In this document: positions 1 to 6,721 of the stretch, in pieces | Layout: every line of letters begins with the position of its first letter | Numbering within the stretch: the stretch's first letter is position 1 | NCBI RefSeq assembly: GCF_002432345.1 | Contig: NZ_DJDT01000006.1 | Span: 1 to 9,470 of the forward strand | Length of the DNA: 9,470 bases | Direction of reading: 5' to 3' | Origin: Pedobacter sp. UBA5917 | GTDB lineage: Bacteria; Bacteroidota; Bacteroidia; Sphingobacteriales; Sphingobacteriaceae | Made by a program: the position numbers and the translations under genes | Notes under the pieces: model-generated | What the model was told of the DNA's origin: nothing | The model's database searches: none | What the model saw: only the letters and a program-made list of their open reading frames with translations

Positions 1-1779
1 TTCGTAGGCTTCGGCATCTGCTGATTTACCACCATCCAGATAGGTTTGTAAAAGCCTGTGCGCCATAACATCGGGATAACGGCGGATAGGGGAAGTAAAA
101 TGGGTATAATATTCGAAAGCCAAACCGTAATGACTGGTCTTTTTTGTTGAATAAATGGCCTTAGCCATCGATCGGATGGCCAGTGAGGTAAGGATATTCT
201 GTTCTTTTTTACCTTCCACATCAGCCATTAAGCTATTTAAAGATTTAGCAATTTCCTTATCTGATTTGGTATTTACCTTGTAACCGAAACGGGCAGCAAA
301 AGTGGCGAAAGTAGTAAGGGTTTCCATATTCGGCGAATCATGTACGCGGTAAACAAAGGTAAGTTTGTTTTTACCCTTCACTTTTTTTGCAACAAATTCG
401 GCCACTTTACGGTTAGCCAACAACATATAATCTTCGATCAGTTTATGGGCATCTTTACGTTCTTTAACATAAACACCGATCGGTTTTCCGGTTTCATCAA
501 GCTTGAATTTAACCTCGGTACTTTCGAAACTGATCGCTCCGTTTTTAAATTTGCGGTCGCGGAGGATATAAGCCAGTTCATTTAATTTCAGGATTTCGGT
601 AGCATAATCACCTGCCTTGTTCTCAATTACTTCCTGTGCTTCTTCATAACTGAACCTTCTGTCAGAGTGGATCACAGTACGCCCATACCATTCATTTTGG
701 ATATTCGCCTGCTCATCGAGTTCGAAAACTGCTGCAAAACAGAGTTTGTCTTCATGTGGACGTAATGAACATACACCATTACTTAAACGCTCGGGAAGCA
801 TCGGAATTACGCGATCAACGAGGTAAACCGAAGTAGCACGGCTGTAAGCTTCTTTATCCAACTCTGTACCCTGGATTACGTAATGCGAAACATCGGCAAT
901 GTGCACGCCGATTTCGTGATTTCCGTTAGGCAGTTTTTGGTAAGAAATGGCATCATCAAAATCTTTTGCATCAGCCGGATCTATGGTAAAGGTTAATATA
1001 TTTCTAAAATCTTTTCTTTTCGCAATTTCGGCGGCAGGTATTTCTTCAGGGATCGCATTTGCTTCGCGTTCTACCTGAGGTGGAAATTCCAATGGAAAAC
1101 CATACTGGGCCAAAATCGCGTTCATTTCGGTATTGTTTTCACCCTGGTTGCCGAGTACATGTTTAACAATGCCGATCGGGTTTTTGGCACTTTCAGGCCA
1201 ATCAGATAAGGTTACCAATACACGCTGACCGTTTCGGGCATCGTGGGTATCGGCCAAAGGCACAAAAATATCGTGCATCATTTTCTTATCATCTGCGATT
1301 ACAAATGCAAAACGATCGGAAATTTTAATTACCCCTGTAAAATCTGATTTTGCCCTTTTAATGATCTCCACAACCTCACCATCATTTTTGCGACCACTTT
1401 TCTTGGCGAAAACATAAGCTTTAACGGTATCGCCATGTAAGGCATTTTTGAGTTTGCGGGGAGCAACAAAAATGTCTTTCTCAAACTCGTCTTCCGGAAC
1501 AATGTAAGCCGAACCATCGGCGGTCATATCAACCGTACCGATAATGAAATTCTGTAACTCTTTAAGTTTAAATTTACCTTTTTGGGGTTCTATGAAAATT
1601 CCTGCATTTTTCCCCTCTTTTAAGATCTCGAGAATGGTTTCTCTCGACTCCTGATCGTTCAAATTTAATTTGGCCGAAACCTGCTTGTAATTTAGCACTT
1701 GATTACTGTTCTTTTCAAAAACATCACTAACCAATTGATTCAGAACCAATTTTATATTTGCCGATTTTTTCTTTGCCAT
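1..1779 (-). CDS. rnr: Ribonuclease R (3' to 5' exoribonuclease), C-terminus cut by the window edge
   Basis: A processive 3'-5' exoribonuclease of the RNase II/RNB family that degrades structured RNA in the cytoplasm. The frame is open for 593 codons from ATG at 1779 and runs off the left edge. I read an N-terminal winged-helix-like region (about residues 10-65), two OB/cold-shock-like regions (about 70-205) and the RNB catalytic domain from about 245. The RNB metal-binding cluster is clear: D267, D273, D275 and D276 in DPADAKDFDDA line up with D272/D278/D280/D281 of E. coli RNase R. The family signature THFTSPIRRYPDV is at 559-571. The missing part should be the end of RNB and the S1 domain, roughly 110-130 residues by family length. 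The start begins MAKKKS, with no better upstream start. It is a separate unit from the ABC gene upstream, with 563 bp between them. Confidence 0.96.
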   Translation of the reverse strand, partial: MAKKKSANIKLVLNQLVSDVFEKNSNQVLNYKQVSAKLNLNDQESRETILEILKEGKNAGIFIEPQKGKFKLKELQNFIIGTVDMTADGSAYIVPEDEFEKDIFVAPRKLKNALHGDTVKAYVFAKKSGRKNDGEVVEIIKRAKSDFTGVIKISDRFAFVIADDKKMMHDIFVPLADTHDARNGQRVLVTLSDWPESAKNPIGIVKHVLGNQGENNTEMNAILAQYGFPLEFPPQVEREANAIPEEIPAAEIAKRKDFRNILTFTIDPADAKDFDDAISYQKLPNGNHEIGVHIADVSHYVIQGTELDKEAYSRATSVYLVDRVIPMLPERLSNGVCSLRPHEDKLCFAAVFELDEQANIQNEWYGRTVIHSDRRFSYEEAQEVIENKAGDYATEILKLNELAYILRDRKFKNGAISFESTEVKFKLDETGKPIGVYVKERKDAHKLIEDYMLLANRKVAEFVAKKVKGKNKLTFVYRVHDSPNMETLTTFATFAARFGYKVNTKSDKEIAKSLNSLMADVEGKKEQNILTSLAIRSMAKAIYSTKKTSHYGLAFEYYTHFTSPIRRYPDVMAHRLLQTYLDGGKSADAEAYE

Positions 1780-1797
1780 ACGCTATACTGAATTTAT

Positions 1798-1805
1798 CGA
1801 AGATA
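1798..1805 (-). promoter_or_regulatory. Possible -7 element of the rnr promoter
   Basis: On the minus strand this reads TATCTTCG, one mismatch from the Bacteroidota -7 consensus TAnnTTTG. It lies 18 bp before the rnr ATG, which would give a 5' leader of roughly 14 nt. I see no good -33 TTTG at the expected distance, so this is a weak inference from position and similarity only. Confidence 0.3.
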
Positions 1806-1881
1806 CAGAAAATATGTAAGATGGGGGATTTAGATGGTTCATTTGTTCACTGGTTCATTCGTTCATTGGTGGAATTGTGGC

Positions 1882-2062
1882 TAATTGTAAACGAGATTGT
1901 TTAATTGTTAAATGGCTGGATTGTTGGCTGAAAAATGGTTAATCGGTTAATTGTTTACCCTTCGACTACGCTCAGGGGTTAACTGTAAACCCGATTGTTC
2001 AATTGTTAGATGGCTAGATTGTTGGTTGAAAACTGTTAACTGGTTAATCGGTTAATTGTTTA
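1882..2062. repeat. Imperfect tandem duplication, unit about 76-83 bp
   Basis: Copy 1 (1882-1957) and copy 2 (1980-2062) share the same word order: TAAyTGTAAAC, GATTGTT, AATTGTTA, ATGGCT, GATTGTTGG, TGAAAA, then an identical TGGTTAATCGGTTAATTGTT. Copy 2 carries about 7 extra bases (CTGTTAA-like) before the last block. The REP-like palindrome sits between the copies. There is no coding potential. It looks like decayed intergenic repeat DNA. Confidence 0.65.
1958..1977. repeat. REP-like palindrome CCCTTCGACTACGCTCAGGG
   Basis: An imperfect 20-bp palindrome with CCCT/AGGG arms. It differs by one base from CCCTTCGACTTCGCTCAGGG, a short motif I recall as widespread in intergenic DNA of many bacterial phyla including Bacteroidota. 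It is single copy in this window and lies between the two halves of the local duplication. That it is a mobile REP-type element is inference. Confidence 0.5.
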
Positions 2063-2288
2063 AATTGGTTAACTGTGTTGGGTAGCCAAAACTTCCAACG
2101 TCGATAATCAGACTTTTAAAAACTCCATTTGTCATTTGTTCATTAGTATAGCAAATTGCCCTACTGCATCCTGAGTTAATAATTCGTTGTTAATGAGTAA
2201 TGTGGGGTAGGTAAGATGACTATTATCCATAAACCATCCCCGATAAATAATCTTGCATTTTAAACCTTTTTCCAGAAGCATTTCCATC

Positions 2289-2309
2289 CTATGAACTATG
2301 AACTATGAA
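2289..2309. repeat. Three tandem copies of the heptamer CTATGAA
   Basis: Three exact CTATGAA units in a row, 34 bp past the stop of the ABC gene. They are followed by related short words rich in CCATTTTCC. It is a simple short tandem repeat and could vary in copy number between strains. No function is visible. Confidence 0.7.
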
Positions 2310-2342
2310 CACCATTTTCCATCTCACATTTTCCATTTTACA

Positions 2343-4046
2343 TCAATTACCCGGAATAGCCTCAATTAGTTTTTTTGTGTACGCTGCTTTCGGCGCATTA
2401 AATATCTGCTCAGGGAAACCTTCTTCTTCGATTTTTCCTTTGTTCATTACTAAAATGCGATCTGAAATATGCTTTATTACGGCCAGATCGTGGGAGATGA
2501 AGATATAGGTGAGCCCGAATTCCTGTTGGAGATCTCTGATGAGGTTTAAAACCTGTGCCTGTACGGAAACATCAAGGGCAGAAACGGATTCGTCGCAGAT
2601 GATAAATTTAGGTTCTAGTGCCAAAGCCCTGGCAATAACAACACGTTGTCTTTGTCCGCCGCTAAATTCGTGCGGGTAGCGGTTAAAGTGTTCTTCTTTT
2701 AAGCCTACTTTATTGAGTAGCTCTAATACCTTCTGTTTGCGTTCGGCATCATTGCGGTGTAGTTTATGGACCTGTAAGGGCTCTAAAATAGATTGACCAA
2801 TGCTTAACCTTGGGTTTAAAGAGGCATAAGGATCCTGAAAAATGATCTGGATATCTTTCCTTAGTTTACGTAGATCAGTTTTGCTAATATGGGTAATGTC
2901 TTGTCCATTGAAAATAATCTGACCAGAAGTTGGCTGTATCAATCTTAAAATGGTACGCCCCAAGGTGGTTTTGCCACAGCCTGATTCGCCAACTAATCCC
3001 AGCGTTTCTCCCGGGAAAACCTCAAAATTCAATTGGTCAACGGCTTTTACATAGTCGGTGGTTTTTCCGAACAGACCATTGTTTATGGGATACCAGGTGC
3101 AGAGGTTTTTTATCTGAAGTAAAGGTTGTTGTGCATAGAGTTTTTCTCTGCGTGTTGAAATTTCAACTTCGGTTAACTGGTTTGAGGACTGTAAATGTGC
3201 TGAGGCATCGTCAATTTTTCCGGTAAGGAAATCGGCTACTACAGGTAATTTCTTTAACTGGAGGGCAGGGGAAGGACGGCAGGCGAGCAAACCTTTGGTG
3301 TAGGGATGTTGCGGATTTTCGAAAATAGATTTTGCCGGTCCCTGCTCAACAATTTCGCCTTTGTACATTACTGCAACTTCGTCGGCAATTTCGTTTACCA
3401 CACCTAAATCGTGCGAAATAAAGATCATGGCCATATCCCGTTCGGTTTTCAGTTTTAAGAGCAACTGGAGAATGGTTTTTTGAACGGTTACATCCAATGC
3501 GGTGGTAGGCTCATCGGCAATCAATAGTTTTGGATCGCAGCTTAATGCCATCGCAATCATTACCCGTTGTTTTTGTCCGCCAGAAATCTGGTGCGGATAA
3601 CTATCGAATATTTTTTCGGGGCGGGGTAACTGTACCTCGTTAAAAAGAGCAATAGTAAGTTTTTTGGCTTCGGTTTTATCTACTTTCCTGTGCAATATAA
3701 TGGCTTCGGCCACCTGATCGCCACAGGTAAAAACAGGGTTGAGGGAAGTCATAGGTTCCTGAAAGATCATTGAAATCTGGTTGCCCCTGATCTGGCGGAT
3801 TTCATTCGTGCCGAGATTAAGCAGACTGATATTTTCAAAATCGATATCACCTGTAATTTTTGCGCTTTTTTCATCGTGCAAACGCATAATAGAAAAAGAG
3901 GTAACCGATTTCCCGGAGCCCGATTCGCCTACAATACCTAAAACTGTTCCTTTTTTTACATTAAAACTGATCTGTTTTACAGCTTTAAACCATGTTTTTT
4001 CTTCCTGGTAATAAAAATCGATATTTAGGTTTTCTACGTTTAGCAT
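2343..4046 (-). CDS. Fused double ATP-binding subunit of an oligopeptide/dipeptide-type ABC transporter
   Basis: A one-chain tandem ABC ATPase of 567 residues, equivalent to DppD/OppD joined to DppF/OppF. It would energise a peptide-type importer from the inner face of the membrane. Domain 1 has Walker A GESGSGKS (40-47), Q-loop Q96, signature ISGGQKQ (154-160), Walker B LLIADEP (174-180) and switch H212. Its C-terminal oligopeptide-type extension includes NPQHPYTKGLL (244-254). Domain 2 has Walker A GESGCGKT (353-360), Q404, signature FSGGQRQ (461-467), Walker B FIICDES (481-487), H519 and the matching AYTKKL tail (555-560). All catalytic motifs look intact in both halves. The ATG at 4046 overlaps the TGA of the upstream Imm32-like gene by one base (TGATG), so translation is probably coupled. 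No permease or binding-protein gene is in the window, so the substrate is unknown. Confidence 0.95.
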   Translation of the reverse strand: MLNVENLNIDFYYQEEKTWFKAVKQISFNVKKGTVLGIVGESGSGKSVTSFSIMRLHDEKSAKITGDIDFENISLLNLGTNEIRQIRGNQISMIFQEPMTSLNPVFTCGDQVAEAIILHRKVDKTEAKKLTIALFNEVQLPRPEKIFDSYPHQISGGQKQRVMIAMALSCDPKLLIADEPTTALDVTVQKTILQLLLKLKTERDMAMIFISHDLGVVNEIADEVAVMYKGEIVEQGPAKSIFENPQHPYTKGLLACRPSPALQLKKLPVVADFLTGKIDDASAHLQSSNQLTEVEISTRREKLYAQQPLLQIKNLCTWYPINNGLFGKTTDYVKAVDQLNFEVFPGETLGLVGESGCGKTTLGRTILRLIQPTSGQIIFNGQDITHISKTDLRKLRKDIQIIFQDPYASLNPRLSIGQSILEPLQVHKLHRNDAERKQKVLELLNKVGLKEEHFNRYPHEFSGGQRQRVVIARALALEPKFIICDESVSALDVSVQAQVLNLIRDLQQEFGLTYIFISHDLAVIKHISDRILVMNKGKIEEEGFPEQIFNAPKAAYTKKLIEAIPGN

Positions 4047-4309
4047 CAGATTTTTGAAATAATAAGCTCAATTGAACCCACTTCCAAACTGTTATAGTCG
4101 TCTAAATGATAGTGACAACCAATTGGGGTTTCATCTTGTGCTAAGGAAAGTAGCTGTTTTGCAAGAGAAATGAGCCCTGCTTTATTCGCCTGAATTTGGA
4201 TTTGATTTTCAATAATGTCCGTTTTAAGTATGAATCCATCTACCCAGCTAGATTGCAATCCTACCTCTCTATCATATTTTGGAATTTCCAGTTTTACTTC
4301 GATCATCAT
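4046..4309 (-). CDS. Small Imm32-like (immunity protein 32 family) protein
   Basis: An 87-residue acidic protein without signal peptide or membrane segment. The C-terminal half, from IQANKAGLISLAKQLLSLAQ (39-58) through GCHYHLDDYNSLEVGS (64-79) to ELIISKI, resembles the Imm32 family I recall (Leu-rich helix, then G-x-H-x-HLD, then G-S-x-ELII). Members are predicted to neutralise polymorphic toxins. No toxin or toxin-delivery gene is next to it, so the family match is moderately supported but an immunity role is not. It begins at ATG 4309, directly after the TAA of the exonuclease gene with no gap; a second ATG follows at 4306. Its stop overlaps the next start by one base. It is therefore embedded in one operon: exonuclease, this gene, ABC ATPase. 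Confidence 0.62.
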   Translation of the reverse strand: MMIEVKLEIPKYDREVGLQSSWVDGFILKTDIIENQIQIQANKAGLISLAKQLLSLAQDETPIGCHYHLDDYNSLEVGSIELIISKI

Positions 4310-5023
4310 TTAGGTTACAATGGTAACGTTTTCTGCTGAAATTATATTCATTCCTTTAAATTTTAACAGCACTTGTGCAGTAGTAATTACATCTTTCTGG
4401 CAATAGGTAACTATGCGTTCGAGGTTTTTCTCTTCGTAGTAAACCTGCCTTACCTGCGAACCGTTAATGTCATCTTTGGGGGTTGGGATATCCAAAATAG
4501 CTGCCAATAGATTTAATGAAGTAAAGTGTTTGTAATCGCCGAATTTCCAGAGTTCCATGGTATCGATATGGTTTACTTCCCATGGTTTTTTACCCGAAAG
4601 CTGTAATTGAACCGGGATTTCTATGCCGTTAACCAATAATCTGCGACATAAATAAGGGAAATCGAACTCTTTTCCGTTATGTGCACAGAACATTAAATTT
4701 GGCGCTTGTTTGCTTAAAAGACCGGAGAACAGCAAAAGCATTTCTTTTTCATCGTGACCAAAAATAGATTTGATCCGCAAAGAATGAGATTGATCCTGCA
4801 CATTAAAAATCCCTAAACTGATGCAGATGATTTTACCGAATTCGGCCATAATACCTGCTTTTTCGTAAAAATCTTCAGGACTTTGGTCTGCGCTTCGCTG
4901 ATAATGTGTTTTTTGCTCCCAGAGTTCCTGAAAATGCGGGGGAACATCCTGAAATGACGGGTATTGCGGAACAGTTTCGATATCGATAACCATTACCTGA
5001 TTGAGATCTAACGTTTTTAGCAT
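4310..5023 (-). CDS. Predicted 3'-5' exonuclease, DEDDy type, DNA polymerase B-like domain
   Basis: A 237-residue single-domain cytoplasmic exonuclease resembling the family called DNA_pol_B_exo2 (predicted Pol-B-like 3'-5' exonuclease). Numbering from ATG 5023, ExoI is VIDIET with D14 and E16, ExoII is HNGKEFDF with D121, and ExoIII is YCQKD with Y207 and D211. That gives the four acidic metal ligands and tyrosine of a DEDDy nuclease. The polymerase domain is absent, as is usual for this family; its physiological substrate is not known to me. A longer frame opens at a TTG (5047), but ATG 5023 is preferred because it is a normal start and places the first beta strand (MVIDIET) in the usual early position. 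This is the first gene of a three-gene operon. Its TAA is followed at once by the ATG of the Imm32-like gene. Confidence 0.88.
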   Translation of the reverse strand: MLKTLDLNQVMVIDIETVPQYPSFQDVPPHFQELWEQKTHYQRSADQSPEDFYEKAGIMAEFGKIICISLGIFNVQDQSHSLRIKSIFGHDEKEMLLLFSGLLSKQAPNLMFCAHNGKEFDFPYLCRRLLVNGIEIPVQLQLSGKKPWEVNHIDTMELWKFGDYKHFTSLNLLAAILDIPTPKDDINGSQVRQVYYEEKNLERIVTYCQKDVITTAQVLLKFKGMNIISAENVTIVT

Positions 5024-5084
5024 ACATGAATTTTTTCTGTAAAACAATTTACAATTTTCATTTCATAATCCTGTAGATAAATGA

Positions 5085-5115
5085 TTTAACATTACAACTA
5101 TATTCTATAGCTTTG
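5085..5115 (+). promoter_or_regulatory. Candidate Bacteroidota-type promoter for the DUF1579 gene
   Basis: TAGCTTTG at 5108-5115 is an exact match to the -7 consensus TAnnTTTG. TTTA at 5085-5088 matches three of four bases of the -33 TTTG, with a 19-bp spacer, which fits the usual spacing. The -7 element directly abuts the start codons (ATG at 5116 and 5119), so the transcript would be leaderless or nearly so, beginning about at 5119. Inference only; the -7 match could be chance. Confidence 0.4.
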
Positions 5116-5616
5116 ATGATGGCAAAAAGTAAATTCGAGCAATCTTTAGCGGATGGCGCTCACAAACAGCTTCAAACTTTAATTGGAAATTGGCAGGGAA
5201 CAACCAAAACATGGTTCGAAAAGGATGTTCTGGCAGACGAATCTCCGTGTGAGGCTCAGATTACTTCCATTTTAGGTAGCCGTTTTATTTCGGTTGATTA
5301 TCAAGGAAGTTTGGAGGGAAAATCTTTTGAAGGCAAAATGATTATCGGTTTCGATATTCCGTACCAGAGGTTTACCACCAACTGGGTGGATAGTTTCCAC
5401 ATGGGTACGCAGATTATGCTTTCGAGCGGAGAAGCTATAGCAAATGGCTTTTCGGTTTTTGGCGAATATGGCAGCCCGGAATATGGGGAGCAGCTTTGGG
5501 GCTGGCGTACCACTTTAGAAATTGTTGGAAGTGATGAGTTTGTGTTAACTGCGTATAATGTTTCGCCTGAAGGGGAAGAGGCAAAAGCAACGGAAACGGT
5601 TTATAGGAAAATATAG
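5116..5616 (+). CDS. DUF1579 family protein
   Basis: A 166-residue soluble protein of the DUF1579 type, a small beta-rich (lipocalin/fatty-acid-binding-like) fold of unknown function. Numbering from the second ATG (5119), visible family features are the opening LIGNWQGTTKTW (21-32), LGSRFISVDYQGSLEG (52-67), FEGKMIIGFD (70-79) and NWVDSFHMGT (88-97). These are followed by a central glycine-rich segment and a closing strand ending in TVYRKI. No signal peptide is seen. Two ATGs in a row (5116 and 5119) are both possible starts, and a TTG at 5113 is in frame. I give 5116, but the abutting -7-like element would favour 5119. It is transcribed divergently from the exonuclease operon with 92 bp between starts, and converges on the DUF72 gene across a hairpin-rich spacer. 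Confidence 0.85.
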   Translation: MMAKSKFEQSLADGAHKQLQTLIGNWQGTTKTWFEKDVLADESPCEAQITSILGSRFISVDYQGSLEGKSFEGKMIIGFDIPYQRFTTNWVDSFHMGTQIMLSSGEAIANGFSVFGEYGSPEYGEQLWGWRTTLEIVGSDEFVLTAYNVSPEGEEAKATETVYRKI

Positions 5617-5631
5617 GTTTTTAGAAAATGG

Positions 5632-5647
5632 TTCGTGGCGACACGAA
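5632..5647. repeat. Hairpin with GCGA tetraloop
   Basis: A perfect 6-bp stem TTCGTG/CACGAA closing the loop GCGA, a GNRA-type tetraloop if transcribed on this strand. It is the first of six hairpins in the spacer between two convergent genes. A degenerate relative of the same segment occurs at 9183-9206, so it is probably part of a dispersed repeat. Confidence 0.6.
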
Positions 5648-5663
5648 ACATAGCGAGTGTTAG

Positions 5664-5758
5664 TCGGGATTTGTAATCCCGATTTTAGAACTAAGGATTT
5701 TTAATCCTTTAAGGTGGATTGCAAATCCACAGCTCATTGAGAAGAGATTGTAAATCTC
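5664..5758. repeat. Cluster of four related palindromes, core GATT-N3-AATC
   Basis: Four short perfect hairpins: 5664-5682 (8-bp stem, loop TGT), 5693-5709 (7 bp, loop TTT), 5714-5730 (7 bp, loop GCA) and 5744-5758 (6 bp, loop GTA). All keep GATT and AATC around a 3-nt loop, while the outer stem bases differ in a compensating way (TCGG/CCGA, AAG/CTT, GTG/CAC, GA/TC). Centres are 28, 21 and 29 bp apart. They resemble REP-type palindromes of the kind mobilised by RAYT transposases in Bacteroidota, but no transposase gene is in the window. No coding frame is seen here. Confidence 0.72.
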
Positions 5759-5771
5759 GACTAGCAATTTC

Positions 5772-5804
5772 AAACCTATCAGGTTTCGAAAACCTGATAG
5801 GTTT
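5772..5804. terminator. Long hairpin between convergent genes, candidate bidirectional terminator
   Basis: A perfect 15-bp inverted repeat, AAACCTATCAGGTTT and its complement, around a 3-nt loop CGA. It lies 10 bp past the stop of the minus-strand DUF72 gene and in the path of the plus-strand DUF1579 transcript. The position suits a shared terminator. The arms end in A/T runs, but there is no long U-tract on either side, so it may instead be another dispersed palindrome. Confidence 0.6.
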
Positions 5805-5813
5805 AGATATCAT

Positions 5814-6710
5814 TTAAAACAAGCCAGGCGAAGCCTGATTGGCCATTACCGGTATTTTTAAATCGGTTCCGACTGCTTTATTCAGTTTATCGGTAAAATA
5901 AGCAGAAAATAAAGGCGATGAAAGCTCAACATTCTGGTGTACAAAGAAGTAAAGGTTCTGTAAACCCTGTTCTTTCCAGCTTACAATCCTTTCGATCCAG
6001 TCATCCAGGCGTTTTTTATCGATTTCGTCATCATTGGCACCTACAAAACGTACAAAAGCGGTTGGTGTAGTTAAACGCATGTGTAACATATCCCTTCTGC
6101 CCGAAGTATCTACAATGATATTGGCCACGCCGTTATCTTCGAAAAGTTTGGCAAATTCGTCGGCAATGGCCGGGTTGGTAAACCATTCCGTGTTCCTAAC
6201 CTCAACGCCCAAGGGAATTACCTTTGGGAATTCGTTGATGACGATTTTTAACCTTTCGAAATCTTTTGGTTTAAAATTATCATGAAGCTGAAGAAAGGCC
6301 ATGCCCAGTTTATCCTCAAAATTACTAATCGCATCGCAATATTGCTCAACCGGTTCTTTAACGTTGATCAATCTTTTAAAGTGACTGATGGTATTGGTTA
6401 GCTTTGGAAAAAACTTAAAATCGGCAGGTGTTTTTTGCGTCCACGTAATTACCTGCTCGCTTGTAGGCATGCCATAAAAGGTGGCATTTAGTTCTATCGA
6501 ATTAAACTGTGTAGAATAGTAGGTTAATTCATCCTTGGTTCCTTTTGGATAAAAACCTTTTAAATCAGTTTTGTTCCATTTTGCGCAGCCCACATAAGCT
6601 TTAAAAGCCTGTTTATCTTTATTTGCTTTTAATATTGCAGCTGTTTCAGTGGCATCAGCCGGAAGTGTATAATCTATAATCGAAGGGTCTTCTACTTTAC
6701 CGAATTGCAT
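5814..6710 (-). CDS. DUF72 (YecE-like) family protein
   Basis: A 298-residue cytoplasmic protein with the TIM-barrel-like DUF72 fold; the biochemical activity is unknown. Recognisable family segments in order: AYVGCAKWNKTDLKGFYP (38-55), FNSIELNATFYG (69-80), FKFFPKLTNTISH (98-110), MAFLQLHDNF (137-146), LGVEVRNTEWF (167-177), VDTSGRRDMLH (200-210) and VRFVGAN (220-226). Length is close to the family norm, with about 37 residues before the first conserved strand. The start is ATG 6710, only 11 bp after the stop of the PIN-like toxin gene, so it is probably the last gene of the antitoxin-toxin transcript. Such linkage does not by itself imply a role in the toxin system. It ends next to the long hairpin at 5772-5804. 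Confidence 0.92.
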   Translation of the reverse strand: MQFGKVEDPSIIDYTLPADATETAAILKANKDKQAFKAYVGCAKWNKTDLKGFYPKGTKDELTYYSTQFNSIELNATFYGMPTSEQVITWTQKTPADFKFFPKLTNTISHFKRLINVKEPVEQYCDAISNFEDKLGMAFLQLHDNFKPKDFERLKIVINEFPKVIPLGVEVRNTEWFTNPAIADEFAKLFEDNGVANIIVDTSGRRDMLHMRLTTPTAFVRFVGANDDEIDKKRLDDWIERIVSWKEQGLQNLYFFVHQNVELSSPLFSAYFTDKLNKAVGTDLKIPVMANQASPGLF

Positions 6711-6721
6711 TTTTAAATTTA

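Larger units (their letters stand above)
1780..2342. other. Gene-free intergenic stretch of degenerate AT-rich repeats
   Basis: This lies between the end of the ABC gene and the start of rnr, both on the minus strand. I see no credible coding frame or RNA gene. It holds short iterations of GGTTCATT/GTTCATT-type words (about 1834-1870), a diverged tandem duplication (1882-2062), one REP-like palindrome (1958-1977), and a run of three CTATGAA heptamers (2289-2309) followed by CCATTTTCC/CACATTTTCC-like words. No clear terminator for the ABC gene is visible just past its stop at 2343. Confidence 0.7.

Noticed and set aside
2305..2508. Open plus-strand frame spanning the intergenic repeat and the end of the ABC gene
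   Set aside because: It overlaps the ABC C-terminus in antisense and begins in low-complexity repeat DNA, so coding is not supported.
2930..3226. Open plus-strand frame opposite the ABC ATPase gene
   Set aside because: It lies wholly antisense to a clear gene with all ABC motifs, and its translation shows no recognisable family. Other antisense frames over rnr, DUF72 and the decarboxylase gene are rejected for the same reason.
5024..5047. TTG-initiated N-terminal extension of the exonuclease (eight extra residues)
   Set aside because: A TTG start is unlikely when an in-frame ATG at 5023 places the ExoI strand where relatives have it.
5024..5107. Promoter of the exonuclease operon
   Set aside because: The minus-strand spacer has only partial matches (for example TAAATTGT) to TAnnTTTG and no paired -33, so no site is claimed.
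5664..5758. Evenly spaced short palindromes resembling a CRISPR array
   Set aside because: The repeats are only 15-19 bp, differ from one another, and are separated by 4-13 bp, with no spacer-sized gaps and no cas gene.
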